Positions 49,530 through 59,155 of a stretch of DNA of 64,000 nt are shown piece after piece. The position numbers and the translations under genes are program-made. The notes under the pieces were generated by a model. The model saw nothing but the letters and a program-made list of their open reading frames with translations, ran no database searches and had not been told where the DNA came from. Origin of the DNA: Pantoea latae. GTDB taxonomy: Bacteria > Pseudomonadota > Gammaproteobacteria > Enterobacterales > Enterobacteriaceae. Location: assembly GCF_002077695.1 (NCBI RefSeq), contig NZ_MWUE01000013.1:1-64000 (forward strand), read 5' to 3'. Every line of letters begins with the position of its first letter. The first letter of the stretch is position 1.

Positions 49530-51737
49530 TCAGAAACGGAAAGTGGCGGTGCCGACGATTTGACGCTCTGCGCCCCAGTAGCAGGCGTAGTCGCGGTAGC
49601 AGCTGGCGACATAGTCGCGGTCAAACAGGTTTTTCACGTTGACGCCCACCGAGGAGCCCGGCAGGCCGAAACGGCCAAGATCGTATTTCAGCATCGCGTC
49701 CACCGTGGTGTAACCGGCAACGTCGAAGTTCTGGTTGGTTTGCGTGCCGGTGCTGTATAGCCCTTTGCTTTCGCCGACGTAGCGCACGCCTGCGCCGACG
49801 GTGACGCCGGAGAGCGCGGTTTCATGGAAGCTATAGTCCGCCCACAGCGACGCCATATGCTTCGGCACCTGCACCGGCGTGCGGCCTTTCAGCTGCGTGT
49901 CATGGGTGTACTCCGCGTCGGTGTAGGTGTAGGACGCCGTCAGGTCGATATTGGCGTTTACCGCCGCTTTGGCTTCCAGCTCGACGCCGCGCGAACGGAT
50001 TTCGCCGCTCTGCACGCTGGCGAACGGATGGTTTACCGTATCAGGATCCGCCGTCAGGTTTTTAGTCTTCGTCAGCTGATAAACCGCTGCGGTCATCGTG
50101 ATCGGACGATCCTTCGGCACATATTTCACGCCCGCTTCATACTGTTTGGCGCGCGACGGATCGAAGGCCTGACCTTCATAGGTCGAACCCGAATTAGGAA
50201 TGAAGGCTTCGCTGTAGCTGAAGTAAGGGGCGATACCGTTGTCGAATACATAGTTCAACCCGCCGCGCCAGGTAAAGGCCTGATCGTTCTGGCGGCTCAG
50301 CGTGCCGTTATAGCGATCGTACACCGAGGTCATCGCGTAATCGTAGCGGCCGCCCAGCGTCAGCACCCAGCGGTCCCACTCCATCTGATCCTGAACATAG
50401 AGGCCGGTCTGGCGCTGTTTATTGAGATGTTGATACGGGTCATACGGCGTGACGCTCTCATCGCCATACTGCGGAGCAATGGCGTTCAGGCTGCTGGCCG
50501 AGCCAAACTGCGCATTGATATCATTACGCGTGCGCTGATAATCCACGCCCAGCAGCAGCGTATGATCCAGCGCGCCGGTGGCGAATTTCGCCTGCGCCTG
50601 GGTATCGACGGCGAACTGGTTTAGCTTCTCGTCCGACACTGCCGAGCCGCGCGTAATCGACTGGGTCGCCGCGTCGAAGCCGTTGCCGTAGATGCTGCGG
50701 TAGTTAGTGCGCAGATCGGCGTAGCGCAGGTTCTGACGCACCGTCCAGGTGTCGTTGAAGCTGTGCTCGGCGCTGTAGCCGATCATTTTGGTATTGCGCG
50801 AGATCTTATTGCTCTGCTCGCCTTCGTCGAAGTTGGTCGGTAGCTTATATTCGCTGCCGTCCGCGCGCGTAATCGGCACCACCGTGCCCTGACGCGGCAG
50901 CCAGCCGTAGTAGCCGGTTTGCGGCTCATTCTGGAAATAGGTCAGCAGGTCGATGCGGGTGTTGGCGTCAGGACGCCAGCTAAAGGAGGGCGCGATGGTA
51001 TAGCGCTTCTCTTTGTTCATCTCCTGCTGCGCGTCGGCGCTGTGGGCAAGGCCGGTCAGGCGATAGCTGTAGACGCCGTCGTCATCCAGCGCGCCGCCAA
51101 AGTCGAAGCCGGTGGAAAAGAGGTTGTCGCTGCCCATCTGGAACTGCACTTCGCGCAGCGTCTCCTGCGTCGGACGCTTGCTTACCAGCGCCACCACGCC
51201 GCCGGGATTGCTCTTGCCGTAGAGCACCGACACCGGCCCGCGCAGCAGTTCGGCGCGCTCAAGGAAGTAAGGATCGATGGCGAATTCGGAATAGTTGTCG
51301 CCCTGCAGCTTCAGGCCGTCAAGATACTGGTTGGTGTTGGTTTCGCTAAAGCCGCGAATCGACAGCGCGTCGATAACGCCGGAGCTGCCGCGGTTGCCGG
51401 TCAATACGCCCGGCGTGTAGTTAAATGCCTCTTTCACCGAGGCGATCTGCCGCGTCTCCATCTCCTCGCGCGTTACCACCGACACCGACTGCGGGTTTTT
51501 CTCAATCGGCGTGTCGGTTTTGGTGCCGGTGGCGCTCTTTTTCGCGGCAATGGTCGGCGCCGGTCCCCATGCGCTCTCCTGCGCCGCCTCGGCGCCGCCT
51601 GCCGCGGAAACCACCAGCGTCTCCTCAGCCAGCGCTGAGGCGCTCACTGAACCAACAATCACGGCAATGCTTAAAGCCAGCGGGCGGCGGGAAAAAACGC
51701 CGCGCAGATAACAAGGAAAAGTCGTTCGCGCATTCAT
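49530..51737 (-). CDS. fhuA: TonB-dependent ferrichrome receptor FhuA
   Basis: Outer-membrane gated channel for ferrichrome; in E. coli it is also the receptor for phages T1, T5 and phi80 and colicin M. It has 735 residues (E. coli 747). The signal peptide is unusually long and ends at Ala37, followed by the TonB box ETLVVSA at about 39-45. The plug domain (about 70-190) has LRGPVSVLYGKSNPGGVV, and a 22-strand barrel ends in TATFRF. A Fur box lies upstream. The surface loops differ from E. coli, so phage sensitivity cannot be inferred. Confidence 0.94.
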   Translation of the reverse strand: MNARTTFPCYLRGVFSRRPLALSIAVIVGSVSASALAEETLVVSAAGGAEAAQESAWGPAPTIAAKKSATGTKTDTPIEKNPQSVSVVTREEMETRQIASVKEAFNYTPGVLTGNRGSSGVIDALSIRGFSETNTNQYLDGLKLQGDNYSEFAIDPYFLERAELLRGPVSVLYGKSNPGGVVALVSKRPTQETLREVQFQMGSDNLFSTGFDFGGALDDDGVYSYRLTGLAHSADAQQEMNKEKRYTIAPSFSWRPDANTRIDLLTYFQNEPQTGYYGWLPRQGTVVPITRADGSEYKLPTNFDEGEQSNKISRNTKMIGYSAEHSFNDTWTVRQNLRYADLRTNYRSIYGNGFDAATQSITRGSAVSDEKLNQFAVDTQAQAKFATGALDHTLLLGVDYQRTRNDINAQFGSASSLNAIAPQYGDESVTPYDPYQHLNKQRQTGLYVQDQMEWDRWVLTLGGRYDYAMTSVYDRYNGTLSRQNDQAFTWRGGLNYVFDNGIAPYFSYSEAFIPNSGSTYEGQAFDPSRAKQYEAGVKYVPKDRPITMTAAVYQLTKTKNLTADPDTVNHPFASVQSGEIRSRGVELEAKAAVNANIDLTASYTYTDAEYTHDTQLKGRTPVQVPKHMASLWADYSFHETALSGVTVGAGVRYVGESKGLYSTGTQTNQNFDVAGYTTVDAMLKYDLGRFGLPGSSVGVNVKNLFDRDYVASCYRDYACYWGAERQIVGTATFRF

Positions 51738-51776
51738 AGTAGTGTCTCTTGAATAAAGTAGTGGGCAGGCGAATGG

Positions 51777-51795
51777 AAACGAGAATGATTATTAT
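51777..51795. promoter_or_regulatory. Fur box of fhuA
   Basis: On the minus strand ATAATAATCATTCTCGTTT closely resembles the 19-base Fur consensus GATAATGATAATCATTATC. It lies 40 bases before fhuA, so iron repression of fhuACDB is expected. Confidence 0.82.
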
Positions 51796-51891
51796 GCCGG
51801 ATGGATTTTAGGCGAAACTGCGCGTTTTCCGCAAGCGTTAATCCCGCGCGCAGCGCCGTCTGGCGGGCATTCGCGCAGTATTGATCGGGCA

Positions 51892-51920
51892 CAAAAAAAG
51901 GGCGCCTTAGCGCCCTTTTT
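51892..51920 (-). terminator. terminator of mrcB
   Basis: On the minus strand GGGCGC / GCGCCC with loop TAAG is followed by seven T. It lies about 10 bases past the mrcB stop and before the fhuA promoter. Confidence 0.9.
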
Positions 51921-51930
51921 AACCGGTGGT

Positions 51931-54483
51931 TTAGTTACCGCCGAACATATCTTTAATCCAGCCCGCGACGCCGTCGCCCTCTTTCTTCTCCGGCTGCTGC
52001 TGCGGTTGCTGCTGCATCTGCTGCTGGTTTTGCTGCTGGTTCAGCATCTCCTGCTGCTGCTGCTGTTGCTGCTGTTGGAACAGCTGCTGCTGCTGCTGAC
52101 AGAGCGCATCGGGATCGAGCGCCCACACCGGCAGCGAGCGCCAGGTGCTGCTGCCGGTGCCGCAGACAAAGTTGCCCGCGGTGTCGACGTTCATCATCGA
52201 GACATCTTCCGGCGGCGTCAGCACCAGCGGCATCGGCGCCTGGTTATCCAGGTAGCGGCGATAGATCTGCATCGCGCCGCTGGCGCCGTAGAGCTTGCTC
52301 GGCTGGTTGTTGTCGCGGCCGACCCAGGTAATAGCGACTTCCTTGCCGTCGACCCCGGCGAACCAGCTGTCGATCAGGTCGTTGGTGGTGCCGGTTTTAC
52401 CCGCCAGATGCGCCTTCGGATAGCGCGCGCCCAGCGCACGCGCCGTGCCGTGATCGGCAACCTGCTGCATGGTGTAGAGCGTCAGATAGGCGGCCTGCGC
52501 CGGCTCGACGCGCTGCGCCTGCGGATAGCTCTGGTAAAGCACGCTGCCGTCTTCGGCAATTACCGAGCGCACCGCCGACAGCGAGGCGCGGTTGCCGCCG
52601 CTGGCGATCGACTGGAACGCCTGCGCCACTTCGATCGGCGTCAGGTTAAGCGCACCGAGCAGCATCGAGGGCACCGGGTTGAGCTGATCTTTCGGCACGC
52701 CCAGTTTGGTCCAGGTATCCACCACCGCGTCCAGTCCCAGCGTCATGCCGAGGTTAACCGTCGGCACGTTCATGGAGTTGGTCAGCGCGTCCACCAGCAT
52801 CACCTTGCCGCTGAAGCGACGATCGTCGTTCATCGGCTTCCAGACGCTGCCGTTCGGCTGTTTTAGCGCGATCGGCTCATCGGCGATCCAGCTGTTAAGA
52901 CGATAGGTGTTCGGCTGGCTGAGTGCGGTCAGGTAGGTCGCCGGCTTCGCCAGCGAGCCGATAGAGCGACGCGCCTGCAGCGCGCGGTTATAGCCGGCGA
53001 ACTGCGGATCCGCGCCGCCGACCATGGCGCGCACTTCGCCGCTGAAGCGATCGACCACCACCATCGCGGTTTCCAGATCTTTCAGGCCGCGCTGTTTTTT
53101 CAGCGCCGGAATGCCGTCAAGCACCGCCTTCTCCGCCGCATCCTGCGACACCGGATCGAGCGTGGTGAAGATCTTCACGCCGGAGAGATCTTTGACCTTG
53201 TCGCCCAGCTTCGCCTGCAGCTCGCTGCGCACCATCTGCATAAAGGCGGGCTGCGGGGTGATCACGCCGCCTTTCGGCTGCACGCCGAGCGGACGCGCCG
53301 AAAGCATGTCGTACAGCTCCTGGTCAATCACCTTCTGCTGCTGCAGCAGACGCAGCACCAGGTTACGGCGCTCCAGCGCCAGCTTGGGATTACGCCACGG
53401 GTTGTAGAGCGAGGCGCCCTTCACCATCCCCACCAGCATCGCCTGCTGATCGAGGCTCAGCTCGTCGACCGGACGGCCAAAGTAGTAGAGGCTCGCCAGC
53501 GGGAAGCCGCGGATCTGGTCGTTACCCGCCTGGCCGAGGTAAACCTCGTTCAGGTAGAGTTCCAGAATGCGATCCTTGCTGTAGCGCGCGTCCATAATGA
53601 CCGCCATATAGGCTTCGCGCGCTTTACGCCACAGCGAACGCTCGTTGGTCAGGAACAGGTTTTTCACCAGCTGCTGCGTCAGCGTACTGCCGCCCTGCAC
53701 CGCTTTGCCGGCGGTGATATTGGCGAGGAAGGCGCGGCCGATCGAGTAGGGGCTAATGCCGTCATGCTCGTAGAAGTGGCGGTCTTCGGTGGCGATCAGC
53801 GTGTCGACCAGCAGATCCGGGAAGCCGGCGCGCGGCACGAACAGGCGCTGTTCGCCGTTCGGCGACTGCAGCATGGTAATCAGGCGCGGATCGAGGCGGA
53901 AGAAGCCGAAGTCGCGGCCGGAGTCGAGGTTTTTAATCTCGCCCAGCTCGTCGCCGTCAAACACCATCTGCGCGTGCACCTGACCCTCTTTGCTGTCCGG
54001 GAAGTCAAACGGACGGCGCAGCAGATCGATGGTGTTACCTTTAACCGAGAATTCGCCGGGACGCGTAATGCGCGACACCTCGCGATACTGCGTGCCTTCC
54101 AGCAGCGCGATCATCTCTTTCTTGTTATAGGCCATGCCAGGCTCAAGGCTGACCATGCGGCCGTAGACGGTCGCGGGCAGCTGCCACACTTTGCCGTCGA
54201 TGCGGGCGCGGATCTCCGAGTCGAGGTAGACGCCCCAGGCGGCCATAATCACCACAAACACGAGGAACAGCTTGATCAACCAGCCTAACCAGCGGCGCTT
54301 CCCGCGCGGCGGACGCTTTCCTTTACTTTTACGCGGCACAGGCGCTTTCTCCTCGACCTCATCGTCAAAATCATCTTGTTCAAAATCGTCTTCATCCCTG
54401 CGGCGACCCCGACGCGTAGCGTTACGCGGCGGCTTGGGTTGTTTTCCTTTGCGCCCAATGGGTTCGCGATCGTTCCCAGACAT
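51931..54483 (-). CDS. mrcB: penicillin-binding protein 1b (bifunctional transglycosylase/transpeptidase)
   Basis: Polymerises and cross-links peptidoglycan at the inner membrane, activated by LpoB. It has 850 residues (E. coli 844). A charged cytoplasmic tail spans to about 58, the membrane helix about 62-85, and the UB2H domain about 105-195. The GT51 domain has the catalytic Glu in [12 protein letters not shown] near 230; the transpeptidase has SIGSLAKP near 508 and KTGTTND near 695. The C-terminus has a glutamine-rich stretch (about 790-835) longer than in E. coli, then [12 protein letters not shown] chose the ATG giving MSGNDREP; an earlier ATG overlaps the GGAG site. Confidence 0.96.
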   Translation of the reverse strand: MSGNDREPIGRKGKQPKPPRNATRRGRRRDEDDFEQDDFDDEVEEKAPVPRKSKGKRPPRGKRRWLGWLIKLFLVFVVIMAAWGVYLDSEIRARIDGKVWQLPATVYGRMVSLEPGMAYNKKEMIALLEGTQYREVSRITRPGEFSVKGNTIDLLRRPFDFPDSKEGQVHAQMVFDGDELGEIKNLDSGRDFGFFRLDPRLITMLQSPNGEQRLFVPRAGFPDLLVDTLIATEDRHFYEHDGISPYSIGRAFLANITAGKAVQGGSTLTQQLVKNLFLTNERSLWRKAREAYMAVIMDARYSKDRILELYLNEVYLGQAGNDQIRGFPLASLYYFGRPVDELSLDQQAMLVGMVKGASLYNPWRNPKLALERRNLVLRLLQQQKVIDQELYDMLSARPLGVQPKGGVITPQPAFMQMVRSELQAKLGDKVKDLSGVKIFTTLDPVSQDAAEKAVLDGIPALKKQRGLKDLETAMVVVDRFSGEVRAMVGGADPQFAGYNRALQARRSIGSLAKPATYLTALSQPNTYRLNSWIADEPIALKQPNGSVWKPMNDDRRFSGKVMLVDALTNSMNVPTVNLGMTLGLDAVVDTWTKLGVPKDQLNPVPSMLLGALNLTPIEVAQAFQSIASGGNRASLSAVRSVIAEDGSVLYQSYPQAQRVEPAQAAYLTLYTMQQVADHGTARALGARYPKAHLAGKTGTTNDLIDSWFAGVDGKEVAITWVGRDNNQPSKLYGASGAMQIYRRYLDNQAPMPLVLTPPEDVSMMNVDTAGNFVCGTGSSTWRSLPVWALDPDALCQQQQQLFQQQQQQQQQEMLNQQQNQQQMQQQPQQQPEKKEGDGVAGWIKDMFGGN
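52000..52105 (-). repeat. CAG/CAA trinucleotide-rich tract in mrcB
   Basis: On the plus strand this is a run of CTG/TTG triplets with few interruptions, encoding several glutamine blocks (up to nine in a row) near the C-terminus of PBP1b. In-frame slippage could change its length without breaking the gene. Confidence 0.85.
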
Positions 54484-54580
54484 TGGTTTCATTCTCCAGG
54501 CATTACGTTGGCTGCGCCGATACTCTAGCGACTTTTACCGCGTCCGCATGGCGGAACCCTCCTAAATCGATCCAGCGGGC

Positions 54581-57025
54581 TCAACCTTGCGGGGAATATT
54601 TTTTCGTGCGCCTTGTGGGCAAGGCGCTGGCCGGATCGTCAGGCCAGGGATGGCGGGGATAGCGCCCTTTCATCTCTTTCTGCACTTCAGGATATGCGCC
54701 GCGCCAGAAGGCGGCCAGGTCGCGGGTGATCTGCAGCGGCCGCTGCGCGGGCGACAACAGCTCCAGCACCAGCGGCACGCGCCCTTCCGCCACCGCAGGA
54801 TTGCTCGCCTCGCCGAACATCTCCTGAATACGCACCGCCAGCGCGGGCGGCTTATCGGCGTGATAGCGAATCGGCAGCCGGCTTCCGGTGGGCACAGTGT
54901 AATGAGTTGGCAGCGCACTATCCAGCCGCTGACGTTGTGACCATGTGAGCAAATGTAATAGCGCGCTGACAAGGTTGACCGCCTGCAGCGATTTGAGATC
55001 GCGCACCGCGCCCATCTCCGGCAGTAGCCAGCGGTCGAGCGTCGCCAGCAGCGACGCGTCGTCGACCGCGGGCCAGCCCTCTTCCGGCAGCCACTGCGCC
55101 GCGCATTGCAGCCGCACGCGCAGCTGCTGCGCCGCCTCGCTCCAGCCCAGCACCGCCAGCCCTTTTTGCGCGATCCAGCGCAGCATCGCCGCGTGCAGCA
55201 CCTCGGGCTCCGGGCGCGCCATCGGCTGCGCCTTCAGCACCAGCGCGCCGATCTGCTCGCGGCGCAGCGCGCGCAGCGTGCCCTTCTCTTCGTCCCACTC
55301 GACTTCGGCGCGCACCTCGACCAGCGTCGGTCGCGCCTGACGCAGCGCGTCAATATCGATCGGCAGCGCCAGCAGCATGCGCGCGTCGGGCGTGGCGCTG
55401 CCCTGCAGCAGCGCGGGCGCGAGCAGCCATTCATAGCGGTTCAGCCCCTCTTGTCCATCGAGCATCGCGCCCAGCCCGTTGGCGAGCTGATAGCGGCCGC
55501 CGCTGTCGCGGCGACGCGCCAGCCGGTCGCCGAAGCCCGCCGCCAGCAGCGCCGGAAAGCGATCTTCATCGACGCGCCCGCCGCTGACGCCGAGCCGCGT
55601 CTGCCACTGCTTCGCCCGCCGCTGCCACTGCGGCTGCGGACGGTGCAGCGCGTCGCGTAGATCCGGGCTGCCGCTGCGCGGCGGATCCTCAAGGATCGCC
55701 ACCAGCAGCGCGGCGCTGGCGACCGCGTCGGCGTCCTGACCGGCGGCGCAGAGCACGGCGCTGAGGCGCGGATCGGTGCCGAGCTGTGCCATGCGGCGTC
55801 CCAGCACGCTCAGGCCACCGTTCTCTTCCAGCGCGCCAAGCTGCATGAGCAACTGCCTCGCCGCGTGCAGATGTTTTTCCGGCGGCGCGTCGAGCCAGGT
55901 GAGCTGATCCGGCTGGCGGCAGCCCCACTGCAGCAGCTCAATCCAGAGCGCGGCGAGATCGCTGTGCAGCATTTCCGCCTCGCTCTGCGCGGCGGCGCGC
56001 GACGCCTGCTCTTCAGGGATCAGATGCAGGCAGATGCCGGGCATCAGACGCCCGGCGCGGCCGGCGCGCTGCGTCATCGACGCCTGGCTAATGCGCTGGG
56101 TCAGCAGCCGCGTCACGCCGCTGCGCGCGTCGAACTGCGCGGTGCGCTCCAGCGCGCTGTCCACCACCAGCCGAATCCCTTCAATGGTCAGGCTGGTTTC
56201 GGCGATATTGGTGGCGAGCACTACTTTGCGGCGGCCGGGCGGCGCAGGCAAGATGGCGCGGCGCTGCGCCGCCAGCGGCAGCGCGCCGTAGAGTGGCGTA
56301 AGGTCGACATCCTCCGCCACGCGGGATTCTAGCTCGCGCCGCACCCGTTCAATCTCCGCCACGCCGGGCAGAAACAGCAGCAGCGAGCCGCTCTCTTCGC
56401 GCAGCAGCTGCGCCGTTTCGCGCGCCACCGCCTCTTCGAAGCGCAGCGTGGTGCTGAGCGAGGCGAAACGCCGCGTCACGGGAAAGCTGCGCCCTTCGGA
56501 GACGATCAGCGGCGCATCGGGCAGCAGCGCCGAGAGGCGCGCGTTGTCGAGCGTCGCCGACATCAGCAGAATTTTCAGATCGTCCCGCAACCCCTGCTGC
56601 ACGTCGAGCAGCAGCGCCAGCGCCAGATCCGCCTGCAGGCTGCGCTCGTGGAACTCATCGAGGATCACCAGCGACACGCCGCTGAGTTCCGGGTCGCGCT
56701 GCAGCTGGCGCGTCAGCATCCCTTCCGTCACCACTTCCAGCCGGGTAGCTGGCCCGACGCAGTTTTCGCCGCGCATGCGATAGCCGACGGTGCCGCCTGG
56801 CTGCTCGCCAAGCTGCTCCGCCAGGCGCTGCGCCACGTTACGCGCCGCCAGCCGACGCGGCTCCAGCATAATAATGCGGCCCGGCAGACTGGCCTGCTGC
56901 AGCAGCTGCAGCGGCAGCCAGGTTGATTTGCCCGCGCCGGTCGGCGCCGCCAGCAGGATTTGCGGCGCGACGTCGAGCGCCTGAAGCAGGTCGGGCAGCA
57001 CGGCGCTGACCGGTAAATCACTCAC
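54581..57025 (-). CDS. hrpB: DEAH-box ATP-dependent RNA helicase HrpB
   Basis: Helicase of uncertain cellular role; the DEAH family has roles in mRNA processing and ribosome-linked work. It has 814 residues (E. coli 809). Walker A PTGAGKST is at 28-35, DEFH near 122, SAT near 155, and motif VI QRAGRAGR near 328. The helicase-associated domains are followed by an HrpB-specific C-terminal domain ending RRTKKYSPQG. I chose the GTG at 57025, which has GGGAG 6 bases upstream and gives VSDLPVSAVLPDLL. Longer in-frame extensions run into thpR on the other strand. Confidence 0.95.
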   Translation of the reverse strand: MSDLPVSAVLPDLLQALDVAPQILLAAPTGAGKSTWLPLQLLQQASLPGRIIMLEPRRLAARNVAQRLAEQLGEQPGGTVGYRMRGENCVGPATRLEVVTEGMLTRQLQRDPELSGVSLVILDEFHERSLQADLALALLLDVQQGLRDDLKILLMSATLDNARLSALLPDAPLIVSEGRSFPVTRRFASLSTTLRFEEAVARETAQLLREESGSLLLFLPGVAEIERVRRELESRVAEDVDLTPLYGALPLAAQRRAILPAPPGRRKVVLATNIAETSLTIEGIRLVVDSALERTAQFDARSGVTRLLTQRISQASMTQRAGRAGRLMPGICLHLIPEEQASRAAAQSEAEMLHSDLAALWIELLQWGCRQPDQLTWLDAPPEKHLHAARQLLMQLGALEENGGLSVLGRRMAQLGTDPRLSAVLCAAGQDADAVASAALLVAILEDPPRSGSPDLRDALHRPQPQWQRRAKQWQTRLGVSGGRVDEDRFPALLAAGFGDRLARRRDSGGRYQLANGLGAMLDGQEGLNRYEWLLAPALLQGSATPDARMLLALPIDIDALRQARPTLVEVRAEVEWDEEKGTLRALRREQIGALVLKAQPMARPEPEVLHAAMLRWIAQKGLAVLGWSEAAQQLRVRLQCAAQWLPEEGWPAVDDASLLATLDRWLLPEMGAVRDLKSLQAVNLVSALLHLLTWSQRQRLDSALPTHYTVPTGSRLPIRYHADKPPALAVRIQEMFGEASNPAVAEGRVPLVLELLSPAQRPLQITRDLAAFWRGAYPEVQKEMKGRYPRHPWPDDPASALPTRRTKKYSPQG

Positions 57026-57100
57026 GGCAAACTCCCGTTCAGCCTGTGTTAAGATGGCGCGCATTGTAGCACTCATCCGCGAGGATTGCCGGAGACCGCC

Positions 57101-57625
57101 ATGGAGACGCAACGCCTGTTTTTTGGCATCGGGCTGCCTGACGCGCTGCAGCAGCAGCTGGTGCGCTGGCGCGCCGATCGCTTCCCCGACGACGCCGGCC
57201 GCCCCATCGCGGCGGCCAACCTGCACCTGACGCTCGCCTTTCTCGGCGAGGTGAAAAGCGAGACCGCACAGAAGCTGCAGCAGCTGGCGGCGCGCATCGA
57301 ACAGCCCGCCTTCGATCTCGATCTGGACGACGCCGGACACTGGCCGCGCCCTGCCGTGGTGTGGCTCGGCTGTCAGCGGCCGCCCCGCGGCCTGCTGCAG
57401 CTTGCCGATCTGCTGCGCGCCCAGGCGGCGCGTCACGGCTGCGCCCAGAGCGCGCAGCCGTTTCATCCGCACGTGACGCTGCTGCGCGACGCCGCGCCGC
57501 GCATCGCGCTGCCGCCGCGCGGCTTTCACTGGCGCCTGCGCGTCGACCACTTTTCGCTGTTTTCGTCGCACTATGCGCGCGGCCGCACGCGCTATCAGGC
57601 GCTGGCGAGCTGGCCGCTGACCTGA
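57101..57625 (+). CDS. thpR: RNA 2',3'-cyclic phosphodiesterase ThpR
   Basis: 2H-phosphoesterase family (formerly LigT, 2'-5' RNA ligase). It opens 2',3'-cyclic phosphates and can join 2'-5' tRNA halves. It has 174 residues (E. coli 176) with two HxT motifs, HLTL (His42) and HVTL (about 126). I chose the ATG with GGAG 6 bases upstream; a TTG further upstream would add MPETA. It is divergent from hrpB with 75 bases between starts, and 12 bases before sfsA. Confidence 0.94.
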   Translation: METQRLFFGIGLPDALQQQLVRWRADRFPDDAGRPIAAANLHLTLAFLGEVKSETAQKLQQLAARIEQPAFDLDLDDAGHWPRPAVVWLGCQRPPRGLLQLADLLRAQAARHGCAQSAQPFHPHVTLLRDAAPRIALPPRGFHWRLRVDHFSLFSSHYARGRTRYQALASWPLT

Positions 57626-57637
57626 CTCTGGAGCGCT

Positions 57638-58342
57638 ATGCTGTTTTCACCGCCGTTGAAGCCCGCCCGACTCATCGCCCGCTATAAGCGTTTTCTCGCC
57701 GACGTGGTGACGCCGGAAGGGGAAACCCTGACCATCCACTGCGCCAACACCGGCGCCATGACCGGCTGCGCCACGCCGGGCGATACGGTGTGGTACTCCA
57801 CCTCGGACAACCTGACGCGCAAATACCCACACAGCTGGGAGCTGACCGAAACGCAACAGGGCCACTGGATCTGCGTCAATACGCTGCGCGCCAACCAGCT
57901 GGTGAAAGAGGCGCTGGCGGCGGATCTCATCCCGGCGTTATCCGGTTATCAACGCTGCCAGGCGGAAGTGAAATATGGCGCGGAGAAAAGCCGCATCGAT
58001 TTTCTGCTTCAGGCAGGCGACAGGCGCAACTGCTATATTGAAGTCAAGTCCGTGACCCTTTTACATCAAGGAAAAGGCTATTTTCCGGATGCGGTGACGG
58101 TTCGAGGCCAGAAGCACCTGCGCGAGCTAAGCGCCGTCGCGGCTGCCGGCCACCGGGCTGTTTTGCTGTTTGCGGTTCTGCACTCGGGGATTGAGGACGT
58201 TTCCCCCGCGCGCCACATCGACGCACGTTACGCAGACCAACTGGTCCAGGCGCAGCAGGATGGCGTAGAGATCCTGGCGTATCGCGCGGATTTATCGCCG
58301 GCAGGCCTGTTTCTGAAAATGCCGGTTACCGTAACCTTGTAA
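57638..58342 (+). CDS. sfsA: SfsA family DNA-binding/nuclease-like protein
   Basis: Named for stimulating sugar fermentation (maltose genes) when overexpressed in E. coli; its physiological role is unclear. It has 234 residues, as in E. coli. The N-terminal OB-like part has [15 protein letters not shown] and [13 protein letters not shown]. The C-terminal nuclease-like fold has [15 protein letters not shown] and AVLHSGI, matching the PD-(D/E)xK pattern D...ExK. It follows thpR closely, as in E. coli. Confidence 0.95.
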   Translation: MLFSPPLKPARLIARYKRFLADVVTPEGETLTIHCANTGAMTGCATPGDTVWYSTSDNLTRKYPHSWELTETQQGHWICVNTLRANQLVKEALAADLIPALSGYQRCQAEVKYGAEKSRIDFLLQAGDRRNCYIEVKSVTLLHQGKGYFPDAVTVRGQKHLRELSAVAAAGHRAVLLFAVLHSGIEDVSPARHIDARYADQLVQAQQDGVEILAYRADLSPAGLFLKMPVTVTL

Positions 58343-58628
58343 TATCTTTTGCAAATTGTTGTGGTATGAATGGTTAACGCGAGGCGCCAAATACGCTGTT
58401 CCTCACAGGCTTGTCAAGGTGCGATCATCAATAATTGCCAACCTTGACTGCTTCTGTTATTTATAGCGGCCTGTTTTTCCCCGTAGGGGGATCGATGTAC
58501 CCATTTGTGGCAACGCGGCGAAAGTTGCCAGGCAAAATGTAGCGCACTGACTACACTCAACCGCCTGACGCTTAATCGCCGTCGCTGAACCACAAAAGGT
58601 ATAGTGCGTGTTATCCAGGAGAAACAAC
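58343..58628 (+). promoter_or_regulatory. dksA upstream region
   Basis: This 286-base gap between sfsA and dksA holds no open frame worth calling. I see several weak promoter-like pieces (for example TTGCAA near 58350 and TTGCCA near 58526) but none with a well-spaced -10, and no clear hairpin terminator for sfsA. E. coli dksA is autoregulated from this region; the site here is not resolved. Confidence 0.4.
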
Positions 58629-59084
58629 ATGCAAGAAGGGCAAAACCGTAAAACATCGTCCCTGAGTATTCTCGCCATCGCTGGGGTGGAGCCATACCAG
58701 GAGAAGCCGGGCGAAGAGTATATGAACGAAGCCCAGCTGCAACATTTTCGCAAGATTCTGGAAGCCTGGCGCAATCAGCTGCGTGATGAAGTTGACCGCA
58801 CCGTCTCGCATATGCAGGACGAAGCAGCGAACTTCCCCGATCCGGTTGACCGCGCCGCGCAGGAAGAGGAATTCAGCCTCGAACTGCGTAACCGCGACCG
58901 CGAGCGTAAGCTGATCAAGAAGATCGAGAAAACGCTGAAGAAAGTCGAAGATGACGACTTTGGCTACTGCGAGTCTTGCGGCGTGGAGATCGGCATCCGC
59001 CGTCTCGAAGCGCGTCCGACCGCCGATCTCTGCATCGACTGCAAAACGCTGGCTGAAATCCGCGAGAAACAGATGGCTGGCTAA
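58629..59084 (+). CDS. dksA: RNA polymerase-binding transcription factor DksA
   Basis: Enters the RNA polymerase secondary channel and, with ppGpp, lowers rRNA transcription and raises amino-acid promoters; it also limits replication-transcription conflicts. It has 151 residues, as in E. coli. The coiled coil carries the tip aspartates in [10 protein letters not shown] (about 68-77), and a four-cysteine zinc finger (CESC...CIDC) lies near 114-138. I chose the ATG with AGGAG upstream. Target promoters in this window include rrn P1 and rpsB. Confidence 0.98.
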   Translation: MQEGQNRKTSSLSILAIAGVEPYQEKPGEEYMNEAQLQHFRKILEAWRNQLRDEVDRTVSHMQDEAANFPDPVDRAAQEEEFSLELRNRDRERKLIKKIEKTLKKVEDDDFGYCESCGVEIGIRRLEARPTADLCIDCKTLAEIREKQMAG

Positions 59085-59099
59085 TGCCACGCCTGATCT

Positions 59100-59142
59100 C
59101 ACCGCACTGCGGAACAGCATGCTGTCGCCCCGCTGTGCGGTG
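59100..59142 (+). terminator. hairpin between dksA and gluQ (likely attenuator)
   Basis: Outer stem CACCGCAC / GTGCGGTG with inner GCGG / CCGC and an AGCATGCT palindrome in the loop, followed by AACTTT. It begins 16 bases after the dksA stop and ends 13 bases before gluQ. A terminator limiting read-through from dksA into gluQ has been described in Shigella, from memory. The short T run makes a partial effect likely. Confidence 0.65.
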
Positions 59143-59155
59143 AACTTTACCGCCT

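Noticed and set aside
57026-57571. N-terminal extension of hrpB across thpR
   Set aside because: It is antisense to thpR and has no family match. The GTG at 57025 has a good ribosome site and conserved start.
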